The translations under genes were made by a program, and so were the position numbers. This document shows positions 7,320-7,412 of a stretch of DNA of 7,412 nt, piece by piece (positions within the stretch are counted from its first letter, which is position 1; every line of letters starts with the position of its first letter). Under the pieces are notes generated by a model. That model saw only the letters and a list, made by a program, of their open reading frames with translations. It did not search any database and was not told the DNA's origin. Origin of the DNA: UBA7396 sp036172015 (GTDB lineage Bacteria; Patescibacteriota; Gracilibacteria; BD1-5; UBA6164); assembly GCA_036172015.1 (NCBI GenBank), contig JAVHSE010000074.1:1-7412 (forward strand), in the 5' to 3' direction.

Positions 7320-7358
7320 AAAACACATTACATAATGTATGTTATGTAATGTGTTTTT
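7320..7358. terminator. Perfect 16-bp stem-loop: terminator, possibly also a dif-like site
   Basis: Positions 7320-7335 pair perfectly with 7342-7357 around the six-base loop TGTATG, followed by T to 7358. It closes the dnaB run, 45 bases after its last stop, so terminator is the default call. The inner part (7325-7352) has two 11-bp arms around 6 bases, the architecture of a XerC/XerD dif site. Its core CATAATGTATGTTATGT differs from the E. coli dif core by one base. The arms form a perfect inverted repeat, which is unusual for a two-recombinase dif. Confidence 0.75.
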
Positions 7359-7411
7359 AATTTCAAATTTATTTGAGTTATAAAAAGAAAAAAATATAAT
7401 AATTTCAAATT
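7359..7411. repeat. Pair of 11-bp direct repeats in the last intergenic stretch
   Basis: AATTTCAAATT occurs at 7359-7369 and 7401-7411, 42 bases apart. The bases between are AT-rich and hold no supportable gene. The unit is itself close to palindromic and could be chance in such sequence. Confidence 0.3.
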
Positions 7412-7412
7412 A

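Noticed and set aside
7378..7412. Possible C-terminal end of a minus-strand gene (stop at 7380-7378)
   Set aside because: Only ten codons are visible and the sequence is low-complexity A/T, so there is no support without the right-hand flank.

Overview
The window comes from an AT-rich bacterium that reads UGA as glycine (genetic code 25). This points to the candidate phyla Absconditabacteria (SR1) or Gracilibacteria (BD1-5) within the Patescibacteria/CPR. The proof is internal: the invariant Walker A glycines of both FtsK (UGA at 2778-2780) and DnaB (UGA at 6122-6124) are UGA codons, while conserved tryptophans are UGG. Under the standard code every gene here looks like a string of fragments; under code 25 six complete plus-strand genes and one complete minus-strand gene appear. 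I cannot tell the two phyla apart from this window.

Layout. Positions 2-55 may hold the last codons of an upstream plus-strand gene. It meets a small secreted-protein gene (161-619, minus) at a terminator that works in both directions (59-94). A divergent promoter region (about 620-678) serves the secreted-protein gene and a short DnaJ-family co-chaperone (679-1380), which ends in its own terminator (1379-1417). A promoter overlapping that terminator then leads into a three-gene run: ftsK (1455-3719), a six-helix membrane protein with a histidine/glycine/aspartate-rich tail (3726-4496), and a membrane-anchored TPR protein (4484-5374) that overlaps the preceding gene by 13 nt. This run ends in a terminator at 5401-5436. 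A second run holds the replicative helicase gene dnaB (5489-6820) and a small protein resembling the archaeal CTP-dependent riboflavin kinase family (6849-7274). It is closed by a hexaguanine tract and a 16-bp perfect stem-loop (7320-7358), the core of which also looks like a chromosome-dimer-resolution (dif) site.

Function. FtsK (septal DNA translocase) and DnaB (fork helicase) are the chromosome-handling core, and DnaJ is the Hsp70 co-chaperone. The two unknown membrane proteins are translationally linked to ftsK, so a role at the envelope or septum is a reasonable but untested inference. The last 54 bases hold no gene I can support. I saw no tRNA, rRNA, CRISPR array or insertion sequence. 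The main items for follow-up are the His-rich tail protein, the riboflavin-kinase-like protein, the dif-like palindrome, and the evidence that CGA is still read as arginine.
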